Made by a program: the position numbers and the translations under genes | Notes under the pieces: model-generated | Told to the model about the DNA's origin: nothing | What the model saw: the letters and a program-made list of their open reading frames with translations, nothing else | The model's database searches: none | DNA from: Gordonia sp. PDNC005 | GTDB taxonomy: Bacteria; Actinomycetota; Actinomycetes; Mycobacteriales; Mycobacteriaceae | NCBI RefSeq assembly: GCF_016919385.1 | Contig: NZ_CP070351.1 | Location: 1,674,001 to 1,738,000 of the forward strand | Length of the DNA: 64,000 bases | Direction: 5' to 3' | Shown: one piece after another, positions 7,828 through 17,059 of the stretch | Layout: the number at the start of each line of letters is the position of its first letter | Numbering within the stretch: the first letter of the stretch is position 1

Positions 7828-10068
7828 ATGAGCGACAACACGATTCCGAGTTTCGCCGACGTTGAACTGACGCCGGCAGTCGCCGAAGTCGGCTCCGGCG
7901 ACGCGCTGACCGCTCCGTTGGCGTCTGCACACGGTTACACGGCTGAGCAGGTCACGTGGAGCACACCGGAGCAGATCGACGTCCAGCCGGTGTACACCCG
8001 CGCCGATCGCGACGCGATCGCACGCGACGGCGGCTACCCGCTCGACTCCATCCCCGGTGAGACGCCGTTCATCCGTGGTCCGTACCCGACGATGTACGTG
8101 AACCAGCCGTGGACGGTTCGTCAGTACGCAGGCTTCTCGACCGCCGCAGAGTCGAACGCGTTCTACCGCCGAAACCTGGCCGCGGGACAGAAGGGCCTCT
8201 CGGTCGCCTTCGATCTCGCGACCCACCGCGGCTACGACTCCGATCACCCGCGCGTTGCAGGCGACGTCGGCATGGCCGGTGTCGCAATCGACTCGATCCT
8301 GGACATGCGTCAGCTGTTCGACGGCATCGACCTGGGCAACGTCTCCGTCTCGATGACGATGAACGGCGCGGTGCTGCCGATCCTCGCGCTGTACGTCGTC
8401 GCAGCCGAAGAGCAGGGTGTGCCGCCGGAGAAGCTCGCCGGAACCATTCAGAACGACATTCTGAAGGAGTTCATGGTCCGCAACACCTACATCTATCCGC
8501 CGGCGCCGTCGATGCGGATCATCTCCGACATCTTCGCGTTCACCAGCGCGAAGATGCCGAAGTTCAACTCGATCTCAATCTCCGGCTACCACATCCAGGA
8601 GGCCGGAGCGACGGCCGATCTGGAGCTGGCGTACACCCTCGCCGACGGCGTCGACTACATCCGCGCCGGTCTGGCCGCGGGTCTGGACATCGACAAGTTC
8701 GCGCCGCGTCTCTCGTTCTTCTGGGGCATCGGCATGAACTTCTTCATGGAGGTCGCGAAGCTGCGCGCCGCGCGTCTGCTGTGGAGTGAGCTCGTCGCCG
8801 AGTTCAACCCCAAGAACGCGAAGTCGCTGTCGTTGCGCACGCACTCGCAGACCTCAGGCTGGTCGCTGACCGCGCAGGACGTCTACAACAACGTGGCCCG
8901 CACGTGCGTCGAGGCGATGGCGGCGACACAGGGTCACACCCAGTCGCTGCACACCAACGCGCTCGACGAGGCGATCGCCCTGCCGACCGACTTCTCGGCC
9001 CGCATCGCCCGCAACACCCAGCTGCTGCTGCAGCAGGAATCGGGAACCACCCGACCGATCGACCCGTGGGCCGGTTCGAACTACGTCGAGTGGCTCACCC
9101 ACCAGCTCGCTGAGAAGGCTCGTGCGCACATCGCCGAGGTCGAGGCCGCTGGCGGTATGACCAAGGCCATCGAAGAGGGTCTGCCGAAGCTTCGCATCGA
9201 AGAGGCCGCAGCTCGCACCCAGGCCCGTATCGACTCCGGTCGCCAGCCGCTGATCGGCGTCAACAAGTACAAGGTGGCCGACGACGAGGAGATCGAGGTC
9301 CTCAAGGTCGAGAACTCGAAGGTCCGCGCAGAGCAGCTAGCGAAGCTCGAGAAGCTGCGTGCCGAGCGCGACCAGTCGGCCGTCGACGCCGCCCTGGCCG
9401 AGCTGACCCGCGCGGCTGGCGAGTCGGGCGGCGGCATGGAGAACAACCTGATGGCCCTGGCCATCGACGCGGCGCGCCACGGTGCGACCGGCGGTGAGAT
9501 CTCCGATGCGATGGAGAAGGTCTACGGTCGTCACCAGGCCGAGATCAAGACGATCAGCGGCGTCTACCGGAACGAAGCAGGTGATGCGGTGTCGAACATC
9601 GACGATGCGTTGGCCGTGGTCGACGAGTTCGCCGAAGCCGAAGGCCGTCGTCCCCGGGTGCTCGTCGCGAAGATGGGCCAGGACGGTCATGACCGTGGCC
9701 AGAAGGTGATCGCCACGGCGTTCGCGGACCTGGGATTCGACGTCGACGTGGGCCCGCTCTTCGCGACGCCAGAAGAGGTGGCGGCGCAGGCCGCGGACAA
9801 CGACGTCCATGTGGTGGGTGTGTCGTCCCTGGCCGCCGGTCACCTCACGCTGGTGCCCGCTCTCCGCGAGGCGCTCGCTCAGGTCGGTCGCGAGGACATC
9901 ATGATCGTCGTCGGCGGCGTCATCCCGCCGGGTGATTTCGACGAACTGTACGAGGCGGGCGCCGCGGCGATCTTCCCGCCCGGAACGGTCATCGCCGATT
10001 CTGCGGTCGATCTGATCGGCAAGCTGGCCGACAACCTGGGCCTGGAACTCGCGTCCCGGTCGGCATGA
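7828..10068 (+). CDS. mutB: Methylmalonyl-CoA mutase large (catalytic) subunit
   Basis: Catalytic adenosylcobalamin-binding subunit, 746 residues. The N-terminal barrel includes [20 protein letters not shown] with substrate-binding residues. The C-terminal Rossmann-like domain has GQDGHDRG with the cobalt-ligand His621, followed by [10 protein letters not shown] and VVGGVIPP, the full DxHxxG/SxL/GG signature. ATG 7828 is chosen because GAAGGAG stands at 7811-7817 with ideal spacing; an in-frame GTG at 7819 is too close to that site. The stop overlaps the meaB start (ATGA), so the chaperone is co-translated. Confidence 0.98.
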   Translation: MSDNTIPSFADVELTPAVAEVGSGDALTAPLASAHGYTAEQVTWSTPEQIDVQPVYTRADRDAIARDGGYPLDSIPGETPFIRGPYPTMYVNQPWTVRQYAGFSTAAESNAFYRRNLAAGQKGLSVAFDLATHRGYDSDHPRVAGDVGMAGVAIDSILDMRQLFDGIDLGNVSVSMTMNGAVLPILALYVVAAEEQGVPPEKLAGTIQNDILKEFMVRNTYIYPPAPSMRIISDIFAFTSAKMPKFNSISISGYHIQEAGATADLELAYTLADGVDYIRAGLAAGLDIDKFAPRLSFFWGIGMNFFMEVAKLRAARLLWSELVAEFNPKNAKSLSLRTHSQTSGWSLTAQDVYNNVARTCVEAMAATQGHTQSLHTNALDEAIALPTDFSARIARNTQLLLQQESGTTRPIDPWAGSNYVEWLTHQLAEKARAHIAEVEAAGGMTKAIEEGLPKLRIEEAAARTQARIDSGRQPLIGVNKYKVADDEEIEVLKVENSKVRAEQLAKLEKLRAERDQSAVDAALAELTRAAGESGGGMENNLMALAIDAARHGATGGEISDAMEKVYGRHQAEIKTISGVYRNEAGDAVSNIDDALAVVDEFAEAEGRRPRVLVAKMGQDGHDRGQKVIATAFADLGFDVDVGPLFATPEEVAAQAADNDVHVVGVSSLAAGHLTLVPALREALAQVGREDIMIVVGGVIPPGDFDELYEAGAAAIFPPGTVIADSAVDLIGKLADNLGLELASRSA

Positions 10069-11063
10069 GTTCAGCAGCTGCCGGCAGGCCAGTGGACGTC
10101 GAGGCTCTCGCCGACGGTGTCCTCGCGGGACGGCGTGCCGACCTCGCGCGGGCGATCACGCTGGTGGAGTCCACCCGCGCCGACCATCGTGAGGCCGCAC
10201 AGCGTCTCCTTCTGCAGCTGACGCCGCACGCGGGGAAGTCGTTCCGCGTCGGCATCACCGGTGTCCCCGGAGTCGGGAAGTCGACGACGATCGAAGCGCT
10301 CGGCATGCATCTGATCTCACTCGGTCACAAGGTGGCGGTGCTCGCTGTCGATCCGTCGTCGACCCGCACACGTGGGTCGATCCTCGGTGACAAGACTCGG
10401 ATGGGTCAGCTCTCGGCGGCACCCGAGGCGTATGTCCGTCCGTCGCCCACGTCGGGCACTCTCGGTGGTGTCACCAAGGCGACGCGCGAGACGATCGTGC
10501 TCGTCGAGGCCGCCGGCTACGACGTGGTCCTCGTGGAGACGGTCGGCGTCGGGCAGTCGGAGGTCAGCGTCGCCAACATGGTCGACACGTTCACCTTCTT
10601 GACGCTGGCCCGTACCGGCGATTCGCTGCAGGGCATCAAGAAGGGTGTGCTCGAGCTCGCAGAGATCGTCGTCGTCAACAAGGCGGACGGCAAGCACATC
10701 ACCGAAGCACGCGGGGCGGCCCGTGAACTGCGGAACGCACTGAGCTTCATCTACCCGCACGATGCTCTCTGGACACCACCTGTCCTCACGATGAGCGCTA
10801 TCGAGAAGACCGGCGTCGACGACTTCTGGAGCTCCATCCTCAAGCACCGTGACGTGCTGACTGAGGCCGGCCAGTTCGATCGTCGTCGCGCGACTCAGCA
10901 GGTGGACTGGATGTGGACGATGGTCCGTGAGTCGGTGCTCCACCGCATCGAGTCGGCTCCGGACGTTCGTGCCGCCCGCGCCGAGGTCGAAACCGGTGTC
11001 CTCGACGGCACTCTGACCCCGACTCTCGCCGCCGAACAGATCGTCCGCGCCGCCGGGTTCTGA
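10065..11063 (+). CDS. meaB: Methylmalonyl-CoA mutase-associated GTPase MeaB
   Basis: G3E-type GTPase that gates cofactor loading and protects methylmalonyl-CoA mutase from inactivation (MMAA homologue). The 332-residue protein has a P-loop GVPGVGKST at residues 66-74, [18 protein letters not shown] (switch region), [10 protein letters not shown] (Walker B/switch II), and VVNKADG for guanine recognition (NKxD). It overlaps mutB by four bases and ends the mutAB-meaB operon. The next gene is convergent, and a small hairpin spans both stops. Confidence 0.97.
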   Translation: MSSAAAGRPVDVEALADGVLAGRRADLARAITLVESTRADHREAAQRLLLQLTPHAGKSFRVGITGVPGVGKSTTIEALGMHLISLGHKVAVLAVDPSSTRTRGSILGDKTRMGQLSAAPEAYVRPSPTSGTLGGVTKATRETIVLVEAAGYDVVLVETVGVGQSEVSVANMVDTFTFLTLARTGDSLQGIKKGVLELAEIVVVNKADGKHITEARGAARELRNALSFIYPHDALWTPPVLTMSAIEKTGVDDFWSSILKHRDVLTEAGQFDRRRATQQVDWMWTMVRESVLHRIESAPDVRAARAEVETGVLDGTLTPTLAAEQIVRAAGF

Positions 11064-11076
11064 CAGAGCTTGTCAG
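11060..11076. terminator. Small hairpin across the convergent meaB and permease stops
   Basis: CTGACA-GAGCT-TGTCAG: a 6-bp stem with a 5-nt loop. Each arm contains the stop codon of one of the two convergent genes. It is short, with no T-run, so it is a weak terminator at best. Confidence 0.3.
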
Positions 11077-11870
11077 CGGACCTGGGCGCGAGAGCGGATC
11101 CGTCCGAGGACACCGAGGATCACCACGGTCACGAGCACCAACAGCAAAGTGTTCGCGGCGGCGGTGAACAGCTCACCACGGTCGGACTGCGTGAAGATCG
11201 TGACCGGAAGTGTGCGCCATGATCCCGGGTACACCATGATCGTCGCTCCCAGTTCGCCCATGCACAGCGCCAACGACAGCCCGGCCGCGGCGGCGATGGC
11301 CGGGGCGAGCAGTGGCAGGGTCACTTGGACCAGGATCCGGGTGCCGGACGCTCCGAGGGAGCCCGCGACCTGGTCGAGCGCCGGGTCGAGCGACTTCGCC
11401 GCCGCCGACACCATCGAGAACGCGAACGACAGCACCAGCAACGCCTGCACGAGAATCACGATCGATGCGGTGCCGTTGAGGACGATCGGCGGGCGAGAGA
11501 AGGCGATGAGGATCGCGAGGCCGATCACCACCGAGGGCACGGCGACGGGAACGTGATAGGCGGCGTCGAGCAGACTCCGCAGCCGAGGCGGGGCCTTGCG
11601 GACCGCCAGCGCCGCCCACGTGCCGACGGCGACGGCGATCGCGGACGCGATGATCGCCGTCTGCACCGACACGGCGACACTCTCGGCGTTCTCGGCCGAC
11701 AGAACATCGGACACGTGACCGGTCGTCCAGGCAGTCGGCAGAACAGATGTCCACGAATCGGCGAACGCGGTGATGGCGGTGACCGCGATCGGCGCGACGA
11801 TCAACGCGCCGACGACGAGGAGGAAGATCAGCCAGATGAGTGCTCTCGACGAGCGGCTTCGGACGAGCAT
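11073..11870 (-). CDS. ABC transporter permease, phosphonate (2-aminoethylphosphonate-type) uptake
   Basis: Inner-membrane permease of a binding-protein-dependent importer, 265 residues with six membrane segments (N-terminal ALIWLIFLLVVGALIVAPIAV; C-terminal TLLLVLVTVVILGVLGRI). The EAA-like cytoplasmic loop that contacts the ATPase reads AAAKSLDPALDQVAGSLGASG. ATG 11870 follows the stop of the other permease after 3 nt. It is the last gene of the five-gene reverse operon. The substrate is inferred from the neighbouring FAD enzyme and phosphonatase-like hydrolase; similar permeases also import iron, spermidine or sulfate. Confidence 0.88.
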   Translation of the reverse strand: MLVRSRSSRALIWLIFLLVVGALIVAPIAVTAITAFADSWTSVLPTAWTTGHVSDVLSAENAESVAVSVQTAIIASAIAVAVGTWAALAVRKAPPRLRSLLDAAYHVPVAVPSVVIGLAILIAFSRPPIVLNGTASIVILVQALLVLSFAFSMVSAAAKSLDPALDQVAGSLGASGTRILVQVTLPLLAPAIAAAAGLSLALCMGELGATIMVYPGSWRTLPVTIFTQSDRGELFTAAANTLLLVLVTVVILGVLGRIRSRAQVR

Positions 11871-11873
11871 GGG

Positions 11874-12755
11874 TCAGGCTCCCGTCGTGTCGAACCGGCG
11901 CACGACGGCCCGGTACAACAGGTAGGCGCTCAGTGAGAGCGCGAGCTGAATGGTCGCCAGCACCGCAGCGGTCGCGAAGTCGGAACCGACGATGGACGTC
12001 GTGTAGATCAGCATGGGCAGGGTCGTGACGTCTTTTGCACCGGTGAAGAGGACGATGCCGAACTCGTTGAGCGTGAGCAGGAACACGAGCGATGCGGCTG
12101 CAGCGAGAGCGGGCCACACCGCTGGAAGGATCACCCGGGCCGCGATCCGCAGGGGACCGGCGCCGAGCGACGACGCGACGTCGATCTGGGCGCTCGGGAA
12201 CTGACTGAACGCGGCGAGCAGCGGCCGCACGACAAACGGGGTGTAGAAGGCGATCATCGCCAGGACGACGCCGATCACCGAACTCATGAAGGTGAACCGG
12301 TGCCCGGTGCTCGACGACACGACGCCGACGGGCCCGAACAGGACACCGAGAGACAGGGGAATGAGAAAGGAGGGCAGGGAGACCACGGCCTCGACCACCC
12401 GCACCACGAACCGCGACCCGGCGAACGGGATGAAGGCGAGCACAAACGCTACGAAGGTTCCGACGATCACACAACCGGCGGTCGACAGCGCCGCGACCTC
12501 GAGGGTCCGCACGAACGCCTTCTGCACGGCGCCGTCCGAGAGGGCCTTCGACCAGGTCTGCGTGCTGACGTAGTTGTCGTCGCGGTCGGTGAACGATCGG
12601 GAGACCGCCAGCGCCAGCGGGTAGCCGAGGCTCGCGATCACCACCACGAGCGGTCCGACGAGCAGCACGATCCGCCCGACACGGGCGAGAGCGATGCGAG
12701 GCGCAGTGGTTCTGACCATCGTGCTCTTGGAGGGTGCGACAGCGGTGCTCATCAT
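11874..12755 (-). CDS. ABC transporter permease, phosphonate (2-aminoethylphosphonate-type) uptake
   Basis: Second permease of the importer, 293 residues, with six predicted helices (IVLLVGPLVVVIASLGYPLALAVSRSF first; AVLATIQLALSLSAYLLYRAVV last). The ATPase-contact loop is AAFSQFPSAQIDVASSLGAGPLR. It overlaps the ATPase gene by four bases (ATGA) upstream and precedes the second permease by 3 nt, so the three are stoichiometrically coupled. Having two separate permeases with one ATPase fits the PhnSTUV type of aminoethylphosphonate importer. Specificity is an inference from context. Confidence 0.88.
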   Translation of the reverse strand: MMSTAVAPSKSTMVRTTAPRIALARVGRIVLLVGPLVVVIASLGYPLALAVSRSFTDRDDNYVSTQTWSKALSDGAVQKAFVRTLEVAALSTAGCVIVGTFVAFVLAFIPFAGSRFVVRVVEAVVSLPSFLIPLSLGVLFGPVGVVSSSTGHRFTFMSSVIGVVLAMIAFYTPFVVRPLLAAFSQFPSAQIDVASSLGAGPLRIAARVILPAVWPALAAAASLVFLLTLNEFGIVLFTGAKDVTTLPMLIYTTSIVGSDFATAAVLATIQLALSLSAYLLYRAVVRRFDTTGA

Positions 12756-13906
12756 GCGCTCTTGTCCGCCGGGACCATGTGGACGTCGTGTGGCGCAACA
12801 TCGACGAACAGTCGTTCACCGGGTTCTGGAGCACGGTCGAGAACCGGCACGTCGACGCCGAGCCGCTGATCGGTCGCCACGATCCGGACACGGACGTGTC
12901 GGGTGGGTCCCCGCCACTGGACGTCGTCGACCTCGACTTCGAATCCGTTCTCCGGCGGCACACTGGTGAAGCGCCAGGCCCACGGGCGGACGGCGAGCGC
13001 GACGTGGCGGTCGGCGGACACGCCGTCGACACTGCGGGCGCGCACGGGCAGACCTCCGTGGTCGAGAACACCGATCTCGCCTGCGGCGATGTCCGTGGTC
13101 GCGCGCACCGGGAGGATGTCGGCGCCACCGAGGAACGTCGCCGCGAACTCGCTCGGCGGCCGATGGAAGAGACGGTCGGCGGTGTCGATCGACTCGAGCC
13201 GCGCATTGCGCATCAGGGCGATCCGGTCGGCGAGAGCGAGTGCCTCCGCCTGATCGTGGGTGACGTGCACGATCGCCACATCGGGCAGATCGCGTCGCAG
13301 TTGCTGCAACTCGATGAGCATGTCCTGGCGAAGACGGGTGTCCAGGGCCGACAGCGGCTCGTCGAGCAGAAGCAGGTCGGGCCGTCCGGCGAGGGCCCTC
13401 GCGATCGCGACGCGCTGCTGCTGACCGCCGGACAGTTCTCGGGGGAGACGGTCGACGTAGGAGAACATGCCGACCATGCGGAGGACTTCGTCCACCCGCG
13501 GTTTGATCTCGGCGCGCGGGGTGCGCCGAGCTTGGAGACCGAACGCGACGTTCTTCCGGACCGTCATGTGCGGGAACAGCGCGTACTGCTGGACGACGAA
13601 TCCCACACCGCGGGCCGACGGCGGGAGCGCTGTCACGTCCCTACCGTCGATCTCGACACGTCCGGATACGACGTTCTCGAACCCGGCGATCGCCTTGAGC
13701 GCCGTCGACTTCCCCGAACCCGATGGGCCGAGGAGAGCGAGCGTCTCGCCTCGCGCGACCTCGAACGAGCAGTCCTGCAGTGCGACCGTCTTCCCGTAGG
13801 CGACGGACACGGAACTCATTCGGACGGCGGGAACCACACCCGTCGCCGCATGACCCGGTTCGGTGCTCGCTGCGGTCCTGCGTGCGCGTCCGGTCTCCAT
13901 ACTCAC
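12752..13906 (-). CDS. ABC transporter ATP-binding protein, phosphonate (2-aminoethylphosphonate-type) uptake
   Basis: ATPase of the importer, 384 residues. Walker A GPSGSGKST is at residues 60-68, followed by a Q-loop (VVQQYALFPHMTV), the signature LSGGQQQR, Walker B LLLLDEPLSALD and the H-loop VTHDQAEAL. About 130 C-terminal residues form a TOBE-like regulatory domain, as in MalK/PotA-type subunits. GTG 13906 overlaps the stop of the binding-protein gene (GTGA). The 25 residues before the ABC domain are low-complexity, so a slightly later start is possible. Confidence 0.9.
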   Translation of the reverse strand: MSMETGRARRTAASTEPGHAATGVVPAVRMSSVSVAYGKTVALQDCSFEVARGETLALLGPSGSGKSTALKAIAGFENVVSGRVEIDGRDVTALPPSARGVGFVVQQYALFPHMTVRKNVAFGLQARRTPRAEIKPRVDEVLRMVGMFSYVDRLPRELSGGQQQRVAIARALAGRPDLLLLDEPLSALDTRLRQDMLIELQQLRRDLPDVAIVHVTHDQAEALALADRIALMRNARLESIDTADRLFHRPPSEFAATFLGGADILPVRATTDIAAGEIGVLDHGGLPVRARSVDGVSADRHVALAVRPWAWRFTSVPPENGFEVEVDDVQWRGPTRHVRVRIVATDQRLGVDVPVLDRAPEPGERLFVDVAPHDVHMVPADKSA

Positions 13907-14943
13907 TGCCCGGTCGCCTTGTTGTAGGCGTCGACCAGTGCGTCGAAGCGGTTGTTCACGTCGGTCCAGTCCGGGGACCAGACGTCGACGCCTGCGAGGG
14001 CCCTGGTGATGGCGTCGACGTTCGGGCCGGTGGCGTTGACGTCGGTGCGTGCCGAGATGCCGAACGCGTCGGTTGCGAGTGACTTCTGGGCGTCGACCGA
14101 CATCAGGAAGTCGATGAGCTTCTGTGCGTTGTCCGCGTGCGGCGCCTTCGCTGCCTTGCCCATGAAGTACGGGAGAGCGACTGTGGTGCGCTTGCCGTCC
14201 GGCCCCGTGGGTGCGAACGTCTCATAGGCCATCTTGTCGTTGGCGATCGCCGCGAGGGCCATCTGAACATCGCTGTTGGCGACCGAGAGCTCGCCTGTGC
14301 TCACCTTCGGGCCGAGTTTGCCGGTGGACGCCGACGGGCCGACGTTGTTGGCCTGGAGCTTCGCGAGGAAGTCCAAGCCCTGCTGCTCGCCGAACACGTG
14401 CTGGACGAGGAGGAGCAGGGCAGTGCCGTCGCCTGCCTGGCCGGGCGTCGAGTACTGGAGGCGCTGCTTGAAACGCGGATCGAGGAGGTCGTTCCACGAC
14501 TCGGGCTTCGGGTCGACGGCGGTGCCGCGGATCATGGTGAAGTAGTTGTTCGCCAGTGACACGTAGTGACCGTTGGCGGCCTTGGCCGTGGCGGGCAGCT
14601 TGTCCTCACCCGCGGGCCTGGTCTCGCCGATGACACCCTTCTTGTCAGCCTGCTGGATGAACGGGGGGAGTGTCACCAGGACATCCATCTGCGGATTCGA
14701 CTGCTCTTTGTCGGCGCGGGAGACCACCTCACCCGACCCGCCCTCGACGTAGTTGACCTTGATGCCGGTCTTTGCTTCGAACGCCTTGAACTGCGGGGTG
14801 TACCAGTCGGCGAGTCCATCGGCGCTGTACAGGGTGACGGTGTTCGGATCGTCCGAGCTGCCGCCGGTGCCGCCGCAGGCCGCGACAGATGCGAGGGAGA
14901 GTGTGGCGACCGCGATGGTCGAGGCCTTCAGGTATCGCTTCAT
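13903..14943 (-). CDS. Extracellular solute-binding lipoprotein, phosphonate (2-aminoethylphosphonate-type) uptake
   Basis: A 346-residue lipoprotein that captures substrate outside the membrane. The signal peptide is MKRYLKASTIAVATLSLASVAAC with lipobox SVAAC, so it is anchored at Cys23. The mature part has the bilobal pattern of the iron/AEP-type binding proteins (NTVTLYSADGLADWYTPQ, VNYVEGGSGEVVSR, GDGTALLLLVQHVFGEQ). ATG 14943 is preferred over the longer open frame because it starts the signal peptide and is preceded by GAAGGACT. It lies 50 nt downstream of the FAD oxidoreductase gene in the same operon. Confidence 0.9.
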   Translation of the reverse strand: MKRYLKASTIAVATLSLASVAACGGTGGSSDDPNTVTLYSADGLADWYTPQFKAFEAKTGIKVNYVEGGSGEVVSRADKEQSNPQMDVLVTLPPFIQQADKKGVIGETRPAGEDKLPATAKAANGHYVSLANNYFTMIRGTAVDPKPESWNDLLDPRFKQRLQYSTPGQAGDGTALLLLVQHVFGEQQGLDFLAKLQANNVGPSASTGKLGPKVSTGELSVANSDVQMALAAIANDKMAYETFAPTGPDGKRTTVALPYFMGKAAKAPHADNAQKLIDFLMSVDAQKSLATDAFGISARTDVNATGPNVDAITRALAGVDVWSPDWTDVNNRFDALVDAYNKATGQ

Positions 14944-14992
14944 GGGAGTCCTTCGTGAGTGCTGTGGAGTTGGTGGTGCGGGGGAATAGGGG

Positions 14993-16120
14993 TCAGACGA
15001 GGTCGCCTGCGACATGCCGCGCGGCCAGTTCGAGACCGACTGTCATGCCGACGCCGGTGGTGACCGAGCAGGCGCGAACGCCTGGCGCGAGTTCAGCCGT
15101 CAGGTACGGGCCGCCGGGGCGGGACGCGTATACGCCCTGCCAACGGCCGACGACCGTGAGGTCGACGCCGAGGATCGTCTCGACTTCGCGGACGATGAGG
15201 TCGGCGACCGTCTCGTCGAGAAACGGGTCGAGGGTGCGGTCGAGATGGTGAGAGTCGCCGATGAGGAGCGTGCCGTCGGGTCGCTGGGTGAACATGATGT
15301 TCGTGTCGGCAGCGCGTAGGTCGGGACGATCCTCGTCGATCCGTGTCGCGAGTGCGGCGACGGCCGTCGTCTCGGCGAACGCGCCGTAGCGCAGGAACGA
15401 CGTCGCAGTCAGGACGGCTGCGTTCACCCGGAAGCCGGGGTCGGCCACCTGCAGCATGGACAGGCCGCAGCGGTGCACATCGTGCTCGTCGGCGACCGCT
15501 GGTGCGGTGTAGTCGAGGTCGTGTCCCACACACACGAACACCCGTCCGGCGCGTATCGGGTCACGGGACGTGCGGATGCGGACGTCACCGTCGGACGCCT
15601 CTTCGACGCCGAGGTACGAAGTGTTCCAGCGGAACTCGACGTTGTCGCGGGCGTCGAGCCACGCCGCGATGGCAGGCGCCGTGGTGCGCGGGTCCACCCG
15701 GAGGTCGTCGAGGAGGAGGGCGCCGCCGACCACGTCGTCCGCACCCGCTCCGCCCAGGACTTCACGGGTCGAGCTCGCGTCGATCGGCGACACACTGTCG
15801 CGTGTGGACGCGAGCTCGGCGAGCACAGCCATCTCGTCCTCTGCGCGGGCCACGCCGAGACCGGCCTCCGTCCGGACGGGGACGCCCGCCCTGGTGGCCA
15901 GGTCCAGCCAGCGTGCCCGACTGCCGACGGCAAGATCGCGCAGTTCGCCTGCTTGCCCGGTCACGCAGATGTGCCCGAAGTTGCGGACCGAGGCGCCGAC
16001 CGGGCGTCGGTCGCGATCGATCACGATGACGCTGTTCCCGGCGTCGGCTGCGGCCAGTGCGTGGCCGAGGCCGATGATGCCCGCTCCGACGACGAGTACG
16101 TCGCATTCGTTGTTGCTCAC
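14993..16120 (-). CDS. FAD-dependent amine/phosphonate oxidoreductase (TIGR03364-like)
   Basis: A 375-residue DAO-type flavoenzyme. The dinucleotide motif VVGAGIIGLGHA begins at residue 10 and is followed by VIVIDRD; a RPVGASVRNFGHICVTGQ segment resembles the glycine-oxidase/sarcosine-oxidase fold. I recall TIGR03364, a clade defined by association with phosphonatase-like hydrolases and proposed to oxidise 2-aminoethylphosphonate or a relative. That fits here: the importer follows in the same operon and the phosphonatase-like gene is divergent. The proposed reaction is amine to phosphonoacetaldehyde, replacing the transaminase PhnW, which is absent nearby. GTG 16120 gives the normal N-terminus. 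Confidence 0.85.
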   Translation of the reverse strand: MSNNECDVLVVGAGIIGLGHALAAADAGNSVIVIDRDRRPVGASVRNFGHICVTGQAGELRDLAVGSRARWLDLATRAGVPVRTEAGLGVARAEDEMAVLAELASTRDSVSPIDASSTREVLGGAGADDVVGGALLLDDLRVDPRTTAPAIAAWLDARDNVEFRWNTSYLGVEEASDGDVRIRTSRDPIRAGRVFVCVGHDLDYTAPAVADEHDVHRCGLSMLQVADPGFRVNAAVLTATSFLRYGAFAETTAVAALATRIDEDRPDLRAADTNIMFTQRPDGTLLIGDSHHLDRTLDPFLDETVADLIVREVETILGVDLTVVGRWQGVYASRPGGPYLTAELAPGVRACSVTTGVGMTVGLELAARHVAGDLV

Positions 16121-16169
16121 GCCGAAGAGTTCACCGCGGGACGTACGTGCCCGCAACTGCTGGATCCAG

Positions 16170-16181
16170 TTGTATGTACAA
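16170..16181. promoter_or_regulatory. Candidate GntR operator TTGTA-N2-TACAA
   Basis: A perfect 5-bp inverted repeat with a 2-bp centre lies in the divergent region of the phosphonate locus, 50 bp before the FAD gene. A related half element (TTGTATAC) overlaps the GntR -10 box at 16268-16275. GntR/UTRA proteins bind such short palindromes. Confidence 0.5.
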
Positions 16182-16192
16182 GTTACGAATCA

Positions 16193-16244
16193 GTTCATCA
16201 GCTGTTTCCGATGGTCTTGATCGTTCATTCTTCGTTCATTCGCA
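16193..16244 (+). promoter_or_regulatory. Pho-box-like GTTCAT repeat array
   Basis: Three GTTCAT units on the same strand: GTTCATCA (16193-16200), GTTCATTC (16223-16230) and GTTCATTC (16234-16241). The last two are spaced 11 bp, one helical turn. This matches the direct-repeat units of Streptomyces PhoP boxes and the GTTCA repeats recognised by mycobacterial RegX3. It suggests phosphate-starvation control of both divergent transcripts. Confidence 0.55.
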
Positions 16245-16270
16245 AGATCAGACGATCGCAGTTTGACTTG

Positions 16271-16276
16271 TATACT
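16271..16276 (+). promoter_or_regulatory. -10 box TATACT of the GntR regulator gene
   Basis: TATACT ends 7 nt before ATG 16284, giving a predicted leaderless mRNA. It overlaps TTGTATAC (16268-16275), a half-site-like match to the palindrome at 16170-16181, consistent with autorepression. Confidence 0.6.
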
Positions 16277-16283
16277 CAGCAGC

Positions 16284-17027
16284 ATGTCGGCACCCATCCA
16301 TCAACGACTCGCGGACGAGTTCCGTGCGCGCATCGCCACAGGTCAGTGGCCCGAGGGCGTGCGCGCGCCGAGTGAGGCCGCATTGTGCGACGAGTTCGGA
16401 GTCTCCCGCGGGCCGGTTCGTCAAGCGTTGGCGACGCTCCGCGTCGAGGGGCTGCTCGTCGGCGGACAGGGACGCCCGCCGCTGGTTCGCACCGGCGTCC
16501 CGCTGCATGCCGCGAGTGCGCTCGGATCGCTGACCGCCTGGGCGGCGGATGTCGGACGGACCGCAGGGCAGCGGACGATCCTCCAGTCGAGGCATGGCGC
16601 CGACGCCGAACTGGCCCGACGTCTCGGTGTCGCAGCAGGCGACCCGGTGCTCACCATCGTCCGTGCGCGCGACCTGGACGACGAGCCCGCGGTCCTCGAA
16701 CGGATGTCGTTCATCTGGGAGGTGGGTCGAATCCTGATGGAGTTCGACCCCGACTCCGGGTCGATCAACCGTTTTATGCTCGACCGCGGCATCGACCTGT
16801 ACAGCTCCAGTCACGAGGTGGACGCGGTCGCTGCTGCCGGGGACGACGTCCAGTACCTCGGGATGACCGACGGTGCGCCGATGCTCCGAGTGCGCCGCAC
16901 CACCGAGGACTCGACCGGCCGGGTCATCGAATTCGCCGAGGACCGCTACGTGCCCGGGCAGTGCGCCATCAGCATCACCAACCGTCTGACCGCCGCCGGC
17001 GGCAGAAGTCACATCCGCCTGGCATGA
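16284..17027 (+). CDS. GntR-family (HutC/UTRA) transcriptional regulator of the phosphonate locus
   Basis: A 247-residue DNA-binding regulator. The winged helix-turn-helix covers residues 3-70 (IHQRLADEFRARIATGQWP, APSEAALCDEFGVSRGPVRQ, ALATLRVEGLLV). A UTRA ligand domain fills the rest (DDEPAVLERMSFIWE, MLRVRRTTEDSTGRVIEFAEDRY), as in PhnF. It most likely senses a phosphonate and controls the divergent operon and the downstream hydrolase. ATG 16284 is preferred over the TTG at 16263 because the -10 box stands just before it. The phosphonatase-like gene follows after 32 nt. Confidence 0.92.
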   Translation: MSAPIHQRLADEFRARIATGQWPEGVRAPSEAALCDEFGVSRGPVRQALATLRVEGLLVGGQGRPPLVRTGVPLHAASALGSLTAWAADVGRTAGQRTILQSRHGADAELARRLGVAAGDPVLTIVRARDLDDEPAVLERMSFIWEVGRILMEFDPDSGSINRFMLDRGIDLYSSSHEVDAVAAAGDDVQYLGMTDGAPMLRVRRTTEDSTGRVIEFAEDRYVPGQCAISITNRLTAAGGRSHIRLA

Positions 17028-17059
17028 CGCCGGGCGTTCGACGAGGAGACCCCCAACCA

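Noticed and set aside
11173..13206. Reverse-strand open frame of about 677 codons across the ABC transporter genes
   Set aside because: It runs in another frame through the ATPase and permease genes and gives low-complexity Arg/Ser-rich translation with no recognisable domain.
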